36,442 bases of DNA from Streptococcus oralis (GCF_001578935.1 NZ_KQ969521.1:933881-970322), one strand, 5' to 3'; shown: positions 17,405 to 26,126, counted from the stretch's first letter. Translations and numbers: made by a program. The notes: generated by a model not told the origin, from the sequence alone.

Positions 17405-18055
17405 TTATAAAAATAGACTGGTTTGAAGTAGTAAAAAGAACAGCAGGTAGATTAATTTTGTTTTTTTAGAAATATAAAAAGTCCGATAGCGATTTTCCAA
17501 CTGTGCATGTTCGTCATATCCATGCGCCGATAGGGCTCTCAGGTAAAGATGGCGCCACCTAAAGACTGTCATCAGAACCTTGCTGTAAATCAAGGGAGAC
17601 CAAAAATGCAGTTCTTGACCGCGTAATAGGCAAGCTTCCTTGAGAGACTTGATTTCTTGCTGAATGAGGGGAAAGGAATTGAATACCACAATCAAGGCAT
17701 AGGCCCAAGACCGTGATAACCCCTTTTGAGCCAAGTACAAGAGAAGCTCTTTTAGGGAAATACTGGAAACAAAGACAAGGCCGATACAAACGGTCACAAA
17801 TACCCTCGTTCCAAGTATCACTGCCTGCGAAGCATCCCCATGTAACTGAACTGCCCAGTAGTTGGCAAAAGATGGTAAAATGGCGAGCAATAGCATCCAA
17901 GCCAACATTTTAAATCGACGGTAATAGAGCATGAAAAGAATACAAAATGCGACTACTGAAAGATTAAGAGCAATCGAAGGAAGGAAAGATGTTTCCAAGG
18001 ATAAAATCAGCAAGAAAAGACTAATAATCGGTGTCTGGGTTGCTACTTTGATCAT
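17405..18055 (-). CDS. ykoC: ECF transporter transmembrane component, YkoC/CbiQ-like
   Basis: A 216-residue membrane protein with about five helices (residues ~10-45, 50-70, 75-105, 115-130, 200-216). It carries the cytoplasmic coupling region with SRSWAYALIVVFNSF and the A-x-x-R-G-type helix read here as LKEACLLRGQELHF and LRALSAHGYDEHA, which contact the ATPase. It is the T component of the ykoE-ykoD-ykoC cluster, which imports HMP or a thiamine-related pyrimidine. Only 1 base separates it from ykoD. Sequence is weakly conserved in this family; the call relies on context as much as on motifs. Confidence 0.85.
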   Translation of the reverse strand: MIKVATQTPIISLFLLILSLETSFLPSIALNLSVVAFCILFMLYYRRFKMLAWMLLLAILPSFANYWAVQLHGDASQAVILGTRVFVTVCIGLVFVSSISLKELLLYLAQKGLSRSWAYALIVVFNSFPLIQQEIKSLKEACLLRGQELHFWSPLIYSKVLMTVFRWRHLYLRALSAHGYDEHAQLENRYRTFYISKKTKLIYLLFFLLLQTSLFL

Positions 18056-18056
18056 A

Positions 18057-19442
18057 CTACCTCACCTCCCCTTGAGTATTCCTACTCAGAAAACTGAGAG
18101 GTTTGCTGATGGTCACGTCTTTCACATGACTGAGACCCTCACTAGTCATCTCGATCCAATAATCAACCACAGAAATCAAGGGATCTAAACGATGGCTAAT
18201 AATCAGAAAACTTCTTCCTTGATTGCTCTCCTCCACAATCCACTGACAGAAATAATGGCAAGCTCTATCATCCAAACTTGCAAAAGGTTCATCTAGCAGA
18301 ATCACAGAAGCCTTGCTGGTCAAGATGGTCAATAGCTGAAGAATCTTTTGCTGACCGCCACTTAATTGATAAGGACTCTTATCGAGTGCCTGCTCTAAAT
18401 TAAAAAATTGTAATGCTTGGAGAATCCGCTGATTTCTTTTTGAGTCTGAACTATCTAATTGCAGTTCCTCTCTCAGACTGACTCGAATAAACTGCTTCTC
18501 AGCTTCCTGAACAACACCCGTCAGATCACGATACAAATTCTTTTTATTTTTGAGAACCGCCCCCTTCCAAGTAATGCACCCCTTATACTTTTGAAATTGA
18601 AGAATGGAGCGAAAGAGGGTTGATTTCCCAACACCATTATCACCCAAGATACAGGAAATTCCTTGGTAGATAGTAAAATCAGCAATCGAAAAGAGAGGGC
18701 GATTACCCAGCTCACACGTCATACGGTCTATATGGAATAGTTCTGGGCTAGAAGCAACTTTCTTTGAAGCAACCTGTGTCATCTCAGAGGTAGGGATTTG
18801 AAAAACTTCCCTTAGCTGTCCATCTCTCAGCTCCACTATATGGTCAATGTAGGCTCCATAGTCCGTTAAATCATGGTCGCACAGGATGACTGTCTTCCCA
18901 TTAGAGGCCAACTCTTTCAGAATCTCTAGGATCTCCAGCCTACTTCTTCGGTCAATGGAAGCAAAGGGTTCATCCAAGAGATAGACCCTAGGATTCATGG
19001 CAAAGAGAACAGCCAAAGCAGCTTTCTGCTTTTCACCACCTGATAAGTGATGAATGGGACGGTGCAAGATCGCCATGCAGCGACATTGCTGGATCACCTC
19101 AGCTATTTTAGAATCAATCTCCTGAACGGGATGCCCAATATTCTCCAAAGTAAAAACCAGCTCTTCAAACAAGTTCTCCATGGTGAATTGATGATTGGGA
19201 TTTTGAAAGAGAATACCAACCGTCTGGACACGTTCGACGATAGAAAGCTGACTGACCTCGCTCCCATCTATCAGGACTTGACCACTATAGGGAAGAGAAC
19301 TGACTTGGGCAATGAATTGAAAGAGGCTAGATTTTCCTGAACCACTGCTCCCAACTAACAAGGTAAAGGCTTGCGCGTGAAAAGTAAAATCAATCGACTC
19401 CGAAAAGATTGGGGACTGAATTCCCCGTAGTTCCAGCCCCAT
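18057..19442 (-). CDS. ykoD: ECF transporter ATPase with two fused ABC domains (YkoD-like)
   Basis: A 461-residue protein made of two ABC nucleotide-binding domains in tandem. The first has Walker A GSSGSGKSS, signature LSGGEKQKAAL and Walker B VYLLDEPFAS. The second has Walker A GDNGVGKST, signature LSGGQQKILQL and Walker B VILLDEPFAS. Energises uptake by the YkoE (S) / YkoC (T) module. The stop codon of ykoE and the start of this gene are directly adjacent. ATG 19442 sits at the end of the ykoE frame, and no independent promoter is seen. Confidence 0.92.
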   Translation of the reverse strand: MGLELRGIQSPIFSESIDFTFHAQAFTLLVGSSGSGKSSLFQFIAQVSSLPYSGQVLIDGSEVSQLSIVERVQTVGILFQNPNHQFTMENLFEELVFTLENIGHPVQEIDSKIAEVIQQCRCMAILHRPIHHLSGGEKQKAALAVLFAMNPRVYLLDEPFASIDRRSRLEILEILKELASNGKTVILCDHDLTDYGAYIDHIVELRDGQLREVFQIPTSEMTQVASKKVASSPELFHIDRMTCELGNRPLFSIADFTIYQGISCILGDNGVGKSTLFRSILQFQKYKGCITWKGAVLKNKKNLYRDLTGVVQEAEKQFIRVSLREELQLDSSDSKRNQRILQALQFFNLEQALDKSPYQLSGGQQKILQLLTILTSKASVILLDEPFASLDDRACHYFCQWIVEESNQGRSFLIISHRLDPLISVVDYWIEMTSEGLSHVKDVTISKPLSFLSRNTQGEVR

Positions 19443-20003
19443 CTACGCCTTTCCTCCAGCTGCAAACTGATGATAGAGTTTGACAATAGCACGAACCAAG
19501 ATGGTACAGAAGAAAAAGACGGAAATAAAACGAACCACAAGCAAGGAAAGCACAAAAGGAAGGGAAAAGGCGTAATAACCTAATTTAATGTATTCATAGA
19601 CAAAGCTAACAAGCGTAATCCCAATACTATTAGCAGTTAGAGAGAGCCAACTTTCATAGCGATTCTTGGTCACAAGAAAACCAAATTCACTTCCCAAGCC
19701 TTGAACCAAGCCAGACAAAAGGGCACCCAAACCGAATTGGCTACCATATAGGACTTCAGCAAGCGCAGCGAGCACTTCTCCAATCGTTGCACTTCCGACT
19801 CTTGGAACAAAGATAGCTGCAATGGGCGCAGCCATACACCAAAGACCAAAGAGGATTTCATTGGCAAAGGCCTGCAAACCAAGAGGGGCCAAGATCAGAG
19901 TGAGGATATCAAACAGATAGCCGGAACCCACAAAAACGCCACCAAAAAAGATAGACAAGAAAGCAAGCAAGATCACATCTTTTAACTGCCATTTTTTCAA
20001 CAT
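19443..20003 (-). CDS. ykoE: ECF transporter S component, YkoE-like (HMP/thiamine precursor)
   Basis: A 186-residue membrane protein with about five helices. The opening WQLKDVILLAFLSIFFGGVF, then LGLQAFANEILFGLWCMAAP, and IVPRVGSATIGEVLAALAEV-like segment (here FVPRVGSATIGEVLAALAEV) are the YkoE signature for the substrate-binding unit of the HMP/thiamine ECF importer. I chose ATG 20003 because AAAAAGGAG lies 7 bases upstream; a longer reading from 20036 has no ribosome binding site. It is the first gene of the seven-gene operon controlled by the TPP riboswitch at 20172-20250, which agrees with a thiamine precursor as cargo. Confidence 0.9.
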   Translation of the reverse strand: MLKKWQLKDVILLAFLSIFFGGVFVGSGYLFDILTLILAPLGLQAFANEILFGLWCMAAPIAAIFVPRVGSATIGEVLAALAEVLYGSQFGLGALLSGLVQGLGSEFGFLVTKNRYESWLSLTANSIGITLVSFVYEYIKLGYYAFSLPFVLSLLVVRFISVFFFCTILVRAIVKLYHQFAAGGKA

Positions 20004-20088
20004 AAAAAACTCCTTTTTTAAAGAAACGTGAGGCATTCAAGGAGAGCTACCAAAAGGCTTGCCGTCAAGTCTATCCTCTTTTGATAAA

Positions 20089-20124
20089 CAAAAAAACTCC
20101 AATTACAAACGAGAATTAGAGTTT
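20089..20124 (-). terminator. Riboswitch expression-platform terminator
   Basis: On the minus strand AAACTCTAATT pairs with AATTGGAGTTT (one G-U) and is followed by seven T. It lies between the TPP aptamer and ykoE, so ligand binding would favour premature termination. Confidence 0.85.
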
Positions 20125-20171
20125 ACCTTACAAGATTAGACAGTTCTTTTCGACATACGAAAAAAAACTTT

Positions 20172-20250
20172 TCACATTTCCCTTCGCCAGTCTTAACTGT
20201 ATCAGGTTCAATGGGTATCATCTCAGCCTAAAGCACCCCAAATGTCTTTA
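20172..20250 (-). ncRNA. TPP riboswitch (THI box) upstream of the ykoE-thiE operon
   Basis: Minus-strand order: ACATTTGGGGTGC, GGCTGAGATGATACCC, TTGAACCTGATACAGTTAAG, ACTGGCGAAGGGAAATGT. These are the conserved CUGAGA and the ACCUGAU...GGGAA parts of the TPP aptamer, and the ACATTT/AAATGT ends close P1. A terminator follows at 20124-20089. This switch is more canonical than the thiD one. Confidence 0.96.
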
Positions 20251-20268
20251 TTATTTTATTACTGGACC

Positions 20269-20297
20269 AGTATAACAGAATTTGAAAGCCCTAGCAA
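20269..20297 (-). promoter_or_regulatory. Promoter of the ykoE-thiE operon
   Basis: On the minus strand TTGCTA (20297-20292) and TATACT (20274-20269) are 17 bases apart. Transcription would start about 10 bases upstream of the TPP aptamer. Confidence 0.75.
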
Positions 20298-20360
20298 GAT
20301 ATTTGACTGGAAAATATATTTATATAGTTTCTGATAATGATTTAATCTTTCTATACACGA

Positions 20361-20388
20361 AGAAAAATCTCCACATCAAATGGAGACT
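20361..20388 (-). terminator. lctO terminator
   Basis: TCTCCA (20368-20373) / TGGAGA (20381-20386) stem, followed on the minus strand by TTTTTC. It begins about 13 bases after the lctO stop codon. Confidence 0.85.
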
Positions 20389-20398
20389 TTCTACTTTA

Positions 20399-21535
20399 TC
20401 AATACAACTTCAAATCACGTGAATCAACTGGGAAGGATGGATTGTACGGATTGTGACGGAGTTTGAAGTGCTTGACATCTTCAATAGTCTGAGTTCCAGA
20501 TAACTGCATGACTGTCTTCAATTCTGCATTCAAGTGTTCAAAGACTTGACGTACACCCACACTACCACCAAGAGCCAAACCATAAATCACAGGGCGACCA
20601 ATAGCTACCAAGTCTGCTCCTGAAGCCAAGGCTTTAAAGACGTGCTGACCGCGACGAACACCAGAGTCAAAGACAATTGGTACACGTTTATCAACTGCTT
20701 CTGCTACTTCTTGAAGCGAGTCAAAGGATGCTGGTCCACCGTCGATTTGGCGGCCACCGTGGTTGGTTACCCAGATACCAGAAGCACCTGCGGCAAGCGA
20801 ACGTTCAACGTCCTCACGGCATTGAGGCCCCTTGACATAGACAGGAAGACCTGAGTATGTAGCGATAAATTCGACATCACGTGGAGACAAGCGTTGTTTG
20901 GCTGACTTGTAAACAAAGTCCATTGATTTTCCAGCACCTTCTGGCAGGTATTCCTCAACAATCGGCATGCCAACTGGGAAGACAAAACCATTGCGCTTAT
21001 CAACCTCACGATTGCCCCCTACAGTTGCATCTGCCGTCAAGACAATCGCTTTGTAGCCTTCAGCCTTCACACGGTCCATGATATGGCGGTTAATGCCGTC
21101 ATCCTTACTAAAGTAAAATTGGAACCAATGAGGTGTTCCTTGAAGAGCTTCCGTAATTTCTGGAAGGTCAACGGTAGAGTAGGAACTAGTTGTATAAAGA
21201 GAACCAAACTCATGCACACCACGCGCAGTAGCCACTTCACCTTGTTCATTTGCCAATTTATGAGCCGCAACAGGCGCCATAATAATTGGTGAAGATAATT
21301 TTTCACCTGCAAATTCAATCTCTGTACTTGGATTTTCAACATCACAAAGCGTATGAGGAACAATCAGTTTGTGGTTAAAGGCACGGATGTTCTCGCGTAA
21401 GGTGAAAGTATCCTCTGCTCCACTAGCGATATAACCAAAGGCAGCTTTAGGAATGACTTGTTGCGCCATTGGCTCCAAATCATAAGTGTTAATAAAATCT
21501 ACAGGTCCTTCTGCATTGCTTGTTTTATATGACAT
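20399..21535 (-). CDS. lctO: L-lactate oxidase (FMN-dependent)
   Basis: Oxidises L-lactate with O2 to pyruvate and H2O2. The 378 residues form the FMN alpha-hydroxy-acid oxidase barrel: AFGYIASGAEDTFTLREN, IIMAPVAAHKLAN, FQFYFSKD, VLTADATVGGNREVDKRNGF, then the active-site WVTNHGGRQIDGGPAS (catalytic base His259, substrate Arg262) and the FMN phosphate segment FDSGVRRGQHVFKALASGAD. ATG 21535 follows AAGGAGG. Its pyruvate product feeds SpxB, encoded about 10 kb away, so lactate can be converted to acetyl phosphate with two peroxides. The promoter has a cre-like site just downstream of the -10. Confidence 0.96.
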   Translation of the reverse strand: MSYKTSNAEGPVDFINTYDLEPMAQQVIPKAAFGYIASGAEDTFTLRENIRAFNHKLIVPHTLCDVENPSTEIEFAGEKLSSPIIMAPVAAHKLANEQGEVATARGVHEFGSLYTTSSYSTVDLPEITEALQGTPHWFQFYFSKDDGINRHIMDRVKAEGYKAIVLTADATVGGNREVDKRNGFVFPVGMPIVEEYLPEGAGKSMDFVYKSAKQRLSPRDVEFIATYSGLPVYVKGPQCREDVERSLAAGASGIWVTNHGGRQIDGGPASFDSLQEVAEAVDKRVPIVFDSGVRRGQHVFKALASGADLVAIGRPVIYGLALGGSVGVRQVFEHLNAELKTVMQLSGTQTIEDVKHFKLRHNPYNPSFPVDSRDLKLY

Positions 21536-21552
21536 AAAGTGTCCTCCTTGTT

Positions 21553-21612
21553 AAGTAAGCGTTTACTTTTTCTTACATAAACTATCTTACCTCTTTTTCA
21601 GAATCCTTTCAA
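21553..21612 (-). promoter_or_regulatory. lctO promoter with cre-like site
   Basis: Minus-strand TTGAAA (21612-21607) and TAAGAT (21589-21584) are 17 bases apart. AAGTAAGCGTTTACT at 21553-21567 fits the CcpA cre consensus WTGNAANCGNWNNCW at all but one fixed position and lies in the transcribed leader, where a bound CcpA would act as a roadblock. Confidence 0.7.
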
Positions 21613-21634
21613 AAATTTTGTCTGGAAATTTCAA

Positions 21635-21670
21635 ATCACAAACATGATAAATATTTTCTATCATTGTGAT
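21635..21670. promoter_or_regulatory. Interrupted inverted repeat between lctO and the ABC operon
   Basis: ATCACAA (21635-21641) with ATGATA (21644-21649) faces TATCAT (21659-21664) overlapping TTGTGAT (21664-21670). The ATCACAA/TTGTGAT arms recall those of the palindrome at 7823-7840. It may be an operator for one of the divergent genes. The ABC operon probably starts from the extended -10 TGC-TACAAT at 21704-21712. Confidence 0.35.
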
Positions 21671-21744
21671 AAAAAATTCATATTATCCAAACATGCCCTT
21701 TAGTGCTACAATAGCTATATTATTCCTAGATGGGAGGTTCTATT

Positions 21745-22425
21745 TTGGATTGGTCCATTGTTGAACAATATTTACCACTCTATCAAAAGGCATTCTTTCT
21801 GACCTTACATATCGCAGTTTGGGGAATTTTGGGTTCTTTTCTTGTTGGTCTAATCGTTAGTGTCATTCGGCATTATCATGTTCCTATCTTTTCACAGCTA
21901 GCAACAGCTTATATAGAATTGTCACGAAACACGCCCCTTTTGATTCAGCTCTTCTTCCTCTATTTCGGGCTTCCCCGAATAGGGATTGTTCTTTCTTCAG
22001 AAGTCTGTGCAACAGTTGGGCTCATCTTTTTAGGTGGCTCCTATATGGCAGAATCTTTCCGAAGTGGGCTAGAAGCCGTCAGTCAAACCCAGCACGAGAT
22101 TGGTTTAGCCATCGGTCTAACTCCTGTACAGGTCTTTCGCTATGTGGTTCTTCCGCAAGCGACTGCGGTAGCCCTACCGTCCTTTAGTGCCAATGTCATT
22201 TTTCTCATCAAAGAAACCTCAGTTTTCTCTGCGGTAGCCTTAGCCGATCTCATGTACGTCGCCAAGGACTTGATTGGGCTCTACTATGAGACAGACATTG
22301 CATTAGCCATGTTGGTAATTGCTTATCTGATCATGCTACTGCCTGTCTCACTGATCTTTAGCTGGATAGAAAGGAGGCTCCGCCATGCAGGATTCGGGAA
22401 TGCAAGTACTCTTTCAGGGAAATAA
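21745..22425 (+). CDS. Polar amino acid ABC transporter permease (first)
   Basis: A HisM/GlnP-type permease of about 226 residues with five predicted helices. The permease motifs ELSRNTPLLIQLFFLYFGLP and the EAA loop near EAVSQTQHEIGLAIGLTPVQVF are intact. I place the start at TTG 21745 because GGGAGG (21732-21737) is 7 bases upstream; an ATG at 21730 would put the ribosome binding site inside the gene. The 3' end overlaps the next permease by 41 bases. With the second permease, ATPase and lipoprotein it forms a complete importer; the amino acid is unknown. Confidence 0.92.
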   Translation: MDWSIVEQYLPLYQKAFFLTLHIAVWGILGSFLVGLIVSVIRHYHVPIFSQLATAYIELSRNTPLLIQLFFLYFGLPRIGIVLSSEVCATVGLIFLGGSYMAESFRSGLEAVSQTQHEIGLAIGLTPVQVFRYVVLPQATAVALPSFSANVIFLIKETSVFSAVALADLMYVAKDLIGLYYETDIALAMLVIAYLIMLLPVSLIFSWIERRLRHAGFGNASTLSGK

Positions 22426-23062
22426 TCTCCTGCGAATCTTACAAGGATTGGGTGTCACGATTGGAATTTCCATTCTCTCTGTCCTTCTATCAATGATTTT
22501 CGGAACAGTCATGGGAATCATCATGACCTCCCATTCTAGAGTTATTCGTTTTTTAACACGTTTTTATCTGGAATTTATCCGTATCATGCCCCAGCTGGTA
22601 TTACTTTTCATAGTTTATTTCGGCTTGGCTCGAAACTTTAATATCAACATCTCAGGCGAGACTTCGGCCATTATCGTTTTTACCCTCTGGGGTACAGCTG
22701 AAATGGGAGACTTGGTTCGTGGAGCTATCACTTCCCTCCCTAAACATCAGTTTGAAAGCGGACAGGCTCTGGGCTTGACCAACTTCCAACTTTACTATCA
22801 TATTATCGTTCCACAGGTCTTGAGAAGATTGCTTCCGCAGGCCATCAATCTGGTTACTCGGATGATCAAAACCACTTCCTTAGTCGTTTTGATTGGAGTT
22901 GTTGAAGTTACCAAGGTAGGACAACAAATCATCGATAGCAATCGCTTGACCATCCCAACCGCTTCCTTTTGGATTTATGGAACCATTCTGGTCCTTTATT
23001 TCGCAGTCTGTTTTCCTATTTCCAAACTATCCACTCACTTAGAAAAACATTGGAGGAACTAA
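22385..23062 (+). CDS. Polar amino acid ABC transporter permease (second)
   Basis: A 225-residue permease, partner of the preceding one. It shows FYLEFIRIMPQLVLLFIVYF and the EAA loop in ITSLPKHQFESGQALGLTNFQLYYHIIVP. Five helices are predicted. ATG 22385 is used: AAAGGAGG lies 7 bases upstream, inside the end of the first permease gene, so translation is coupled. The stop codon and the ATPase start codon are adjacent. The two permeases probably form a heterodimer. Confidence 0.92.
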   Translation: MQDSGMQVLFQGNNLLRILQGLGVTIGISILSVLLSMIFGTVMGIIMTSHSRVIRFLTRFYLEFIRIMPQLVLLFIVYFGLARNFNINISGETSAIIVFTLWGTAEMGDLVRGAITSLPKHQFESGQALGLTNFQLYYHIIVPQVLRRLLPQAINLVTRMIKTTSLVVLIGVVEVTKVGQQIIDSNRLTIPTASFWIYGTILVLYFAVCFPISKLSTHLEKHWRN

Positions 23063-23821
23063 ATGTCTGAAACTATTTTAGAAATCAAGGACTTAAAAAA
23101 ATCCTTTGGAGACAATCCCATCCTCCAAGGCCTTTCTCTGGATATCAAAAAGGGAGAAGTTGTGGTCATTCTAGGACCATCTGGTTGCGGAAAAAGCACT
23201 CTCCTTCGTTGCCTCAATGGTCTAGAAACCATACAAGGTGGAGATATTCTTCTGGATGGCCAGTCTATTGTTGGTAATCAGAAAAACTTTCACCTGGTTC
23301 GTCAAAAGATTGGCATGGTCTTTCAAAGTTATGAACTCTTTCCTCACCTAGATGTCCTTCAAAACCTCATATTAGGCCCTATCAAAGCTCAGGGACGAGA
23401 CAAGAAAGAAGTAACGGCGGAAGCTTTGCAACTACTGGAACGTGTGGGTTTGCTTGATAAAAAAGACAGTTTTGCTCGCCAATTATCTGGTGGACAGAAA
23501 CAACGAGTGGCGATTGTCCGTGCCCTTCTCATGCATCCAGAAATTATCCTATTTGACGAAGTGACGGCTTCACTTGATCCAGAAATGGTGCGTGAAGTTC
23601 TGGAACTCATCAATGACTTGGCTCAAGAAGGGCGCACCATGATTCTGGTAACCCACGAAATGCAGTTTGCCCAAGCCATTGCAGACCGCATTATCTTTCT
23701 CGATCAAGGGAAAATTGCTGAAGAAGGAACAGCTCAGGAATTCTTCACCAATCCTCAAACCAAACGAGCACAGGAATTTTTAAACGTCTTTGACTTTAGC
23801 CAGTTCGGCTCATATCTATAA
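23063..23821 (+). CDS. Polar amino acid ABC transporter ATP-binding protein
   Basis: A 252-residue ABC ATPase of the GlnQ/HisP type: Walker A GPSGCGKST, Q-loop MVFQSYELFPH, signature LSGGQKQRVAI, Walker B IILFDEVTASLDP (with Val in place of the usual Pro) and H-loop ILVTHEMQFA. All catalytic residues are present. It starts right after the second permease gene and is followed 11 bases later by the substrate-binding lipoprotein. Confidence 0.95.
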   Translation: MSETILEIKDLKKSFGDNPILQGLSLDIKKGEVVVILGPSGCGKSTLLRCLNGLETIQGGDILLDGQSIVGNQKNFHLVRQKIGMVFQSYELFPHLDVLQNLILGPIKAQGRDKKEVTAEALQLLERVGLLDKKDSFARQLSGGQKQRVAIVRALLMHPEIILFDEVTASLDPEMVREVLELINDLAQEGRTMILVTHEMQFAQAIADRIIFLDQGKIAEEGTAQEFFTNPQTKRAQEFLNVFDFSQFGSYL

Positions 23822-23832
23822 AGGAGATTTTT

Positions 23833-24699
23833 ATGAAACTACTCAAACCAATTCTAACTGTTTTTGCCCTAGCCTTTGCGCTTATCTTTGTCACAGCTTG
23901 TAGCTCAGGTGGAAACTCTGATGCTGCATCAGGCAAAACCACTGCCAAGGCCCGCACTATCGACGAAATCAAAAAAAGCGGTGAACTTAGAATCGCCGTA
24001 TTTGGAGACAAAAAACCATTTGGTTATGTTGACAACGACGGTTCTTACCAAGGATACGATATTGAACTCGGGAACCAATTAGCTCAAGATCTTGGTGTGA
24101 AGGTTAAATACGTTTCAGTCGATGCTGCCAACCGTGCTGAATACTTGATTTCAAACAAGGTGGATATCACACTTGCCAACTTCACAGTTACTGACGAACG
24201 TAAGAAACAAGTTGACTTTGCCCTTCCTTACATGAAAGTTTCTCTTGGTGTCGTATCACCTAAGACTGGTCTCATTACAGATGTCAAACAATTGGAAGGT
24301 AAAACCTTGATTGTCACAAAAGGAACGACTGCTGAAACTTATTTTGAAAAGAATCATCCAGAAATCAAGCTTCAAAAATACGACCAATATAGCGATGCCT
24401 ACCAAGCTCTTCTTGACAGACGTGGAGATGCCTTCTCTACTGACAATACTGAAGTTCTAGCTTGGGCACTCGAAAACAAAGGATTTGAAGTCGGCATTAC
24501 TTCCCTCGGTGATCCAGATACCATTGCGCCAGCAGTTCAAAAGGGGAATCAAGAACTTCTTGACTACATCAACCAAGAAATCGAAAAACTTGGTAAGGAA
24601 AACTTCTTCCACAAGGCTTATGAAAAAACACTTCACCCAACCTACGGTGACGCTGCTAAGGCAGATGACCTGGTTGTTGAAGGCGGAAAAGTTGATTAA
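23833..24699 (+). CDS. Amino acid ABC transporter substrate-binding lipoprotein
   Basis: A 288-residue family 3 solute-binding protein. It begins with a lipoprotein signal peptide (MKLLKPILTVFALAFALIF, lipobox VTAC with Cys23), then a Ser/Gly-rich linker and the binding domain: GELRIAVFGDKKPFGYVDND, GYDIELGNQLAQDLG, VDITLANFTVTDERKKQVDFA and DAFSTDNTEVLAWA. The fold fits glutamine/aspartate/cystine-type ligands; the ligand is not determined. ATG 23833 follows AAAGGAG. It is the last gene of the importer operon and is followed by a BOX scar and a terminator. Confidence 0.94.
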   Translation: MKLLKPILTVFALAFALIFVTACSSGGNSDAASGKTTAKARTIDEIKKSGELRIAVFGDKKPFGYVDNDGSYQGYDIELGNQLAQDLGVKVKYVSVDAANRAEYLISNKVDITLANFTVTDERKKQVDFALPYMKVSLGVVSPKTGLITDVKQLEGKTLIVTKGTTAETYFEKNHPEIKLQKYDQYSDAYQALLDRRGDAFSTDNTEVLAWALENKGFEVGITSLGDPDTIAPAVQKGNQELLDYINQEIEKLGKENFFHKAYEKTLHPTYGDAAKADDLVVEGGKVD

Positions 24700-24714
24700 T
24701 ACTCTTCGAAAATA
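24697..24714 (+). repeat. BOX-end scar
   Basis: TAATACTCTTCGAAAAT is identical to the boxA-side end of the BOX elements in this window but no further BOX modules follow. It begins at the stop codon of the lipoprotein gene. Confidence 0.5.
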
Positions 24715-24720
24715 AACAGA

Positions 24721-24756
24721 AATCAGGTAATCCTAGTGACTACCTGATTTTCTATG
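24721..24756. terminator. Bidirectional terminator between ABC operon and pyrE
   Basis: AATCAGGTA (24721-24729) pairs with TACCTGATT (24741-24749), followed by T-rich DNA on the + strand and T-containing DNA on the minus strand. It lies between two convergent operons. Confidence 0.75.
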
Positions 24757-24758
24757 TT

Positions 24759-25391
24759 TTAAGCATTTTGCCAATTTTCTTGGTCTTCTTTAAAGCGTTT
24801 TAGGAGGTCGAGTCCTTCTGGCGTGATATATCCTTCTTCTTGGGCTAGATGGATAAGCTCACTGTAGTTAGAAAGTGTCACCAATTTCACGCCAGCATCC
24901 GCAAAGTTCTTATCTGCTTTTGGCAATTGATAACTGAAAATCGCTACAACTCCAAGCACATCTGCTCCTTCGCGTTTTGCAGCTGCAACAGCTTCAAGAA
25001 CAGAACCGCCAGTTGAAATGAGGTCTTCAACAACAACCATCTTTTGCCCCTGAGCTACACGACCTTCGATTTGATTACCAGCTCCGTGGTCTTTTGGTTT
25101 GCTGCGGATGTAGGCAAAAGGCAAGTTCATCTTGTCAGCAATGATCGCTCCGTGTGGAATTCCTGCTGTCGCAGTTCCTGCAATCACTTCTACTTCTGGA
25201 AATTCTGCTTTAATAGCTTCCACAAAACCATTTTCAATCAAAGTACGAGTTTCTGGATAGGCAAGCGTCACACGGTTGTCAGTATAAATCGGCGATTTGA
25301 TACCAGATGCCCAAGTAAAAGGCTCCTCTGGTTTGAGGTAAACGGCTTGGATTTTCAAGAGGTGGCTAGCGATATCTTTAGCAAGTGTCAT
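24759..25391 (-). CDS. pyrE: Orotate phosphoribosyltransferase
   Basis: Converts orotate and PRPP to orotidine 5'-monophosphate in UMP synthesis. The 210 residues show [55 protein letters not shown] (the catalytic loop with Lys/His) and the PRPP motif [12 protein letters not shown] (residues ~119-130). ATG 25391 is preceded by AAAGGAG. It lies 39 bases after pyrF on the same strand and shares its leader. Confidence 0.97.
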   Translation of the reverse strand: MTLAKDIASHLLKIQAVYLKPEEPFTWASGIKSPIYTDNRVTLAYPETRTLIENGFVEAIKAEFPEVEVIAGTATAGIPHGAIIADKMNLPFAYIRSKPKDHGAGNQIEGRVAQGQKMVVVEDLISTGGSVLEAVAAAKREGADVLGVVAIFSYQLPKADKNFADAGVKLVTLSNYSELIHLAQEEGYITPEGLDLLKRFKEDQENWQNA

Positions 25392-25430
25392 AGTATTCTC
25401 CTTTTGTTTTTATGATCTATTTCTTTAATT

Positions 25431-26126
25431 TCAGTCTTGGTTCCATTCATCCTTGATGGCATGATAAGCTACAACAGGATCTTCAGCTTGGGTAATGGGA
25501 CGTCCTACTACGATATAGTCACTACCGATTTGATAGGCATCCGCTGGCGTCATGACACGTTTTTGGTCTCCTACCGCAGCTCCCGCTGGACGAATTCCCG
25601 GTGTCAAACAGATAAAGTCTTTGCTTGTTGCTTCTTTGATAAGCTTGACTTCCTGAGCTGAGCAAACGACACCATCCAAGCCCGCTTCAGCTGTCTTCTT
25701 GGCATAGTGAATCACAGACTCTTGCAGGCTGGTTTGGATATTTTGAAAATCCTGCATCTGGCTTTCCGACGTTGATGTAAGCTGGGTCACAGCGATCAAT
25801 TTGGCTTGTGTCCCCAAACCTTCACGCGCAGCCTTCATCATCTCCACACCACCAGCTGCATGAACATTGGTCATCTCCACACCAAGCCGAGACAAGACCT
25901 TCATGGCAGATTTGACTGTATTTGGAATGTCATGTAGCTTGAGGTCCAAAAAGACACTATGCCCCAATGACTTCAAATAACGGACAACTTCTGGACCTTC
26001 CGCATAATAAAGCTCCATCCCCACTTTTAGATAAAGACTTTCTTCTGCTGGGAAAAGAGATAAAAATTCCTTGACCGCCTCAAAACTAGGAAAATCAAGA
26101 GCAATAACTGGACGATGTTCACGCAT
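25431..26126 (-). CDS. pyrF: Orotidine 5'-phosphate decarboxylase
   Basis: Decarboxylates OMP to UMP, the last step of the pathway. A 231-residue TIM barrel with VIALDFPSF, the catalytic [13 protein letters not shown] motif (Lys63, Asp66), [24 protein letters not shown] and [15 protein letters not shown] 26126 follows AAAAGGAG. It is the first gene after a PyrR-type attenuator leader (26180-26268), so the pyrF-pyrE pair should be shut off when uridine nucleotides are plentiful. Confidence 0.97.
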   Translation of the reverse strand: MREHRPVIALDFPSFEAVKEFLSLFPAEESLYLKVGMELYYAEGPEVVRYLKSLGHSVFLDLKLHDIPNTVKSAMKVLSRLGVEMTNVHAAGGVEMMKAAREGLGTQAKLIAVTQLTSTSESQMQDFQNIQTSLQESVIHYAKKTAEAGLDGVVCSAQEVKLIKEATSKDFICLTPGIRPAGAAVGDQKRVMTPADAYQIGSDYIVVGRPITQAEDPVVAYHAIKDEWNQD

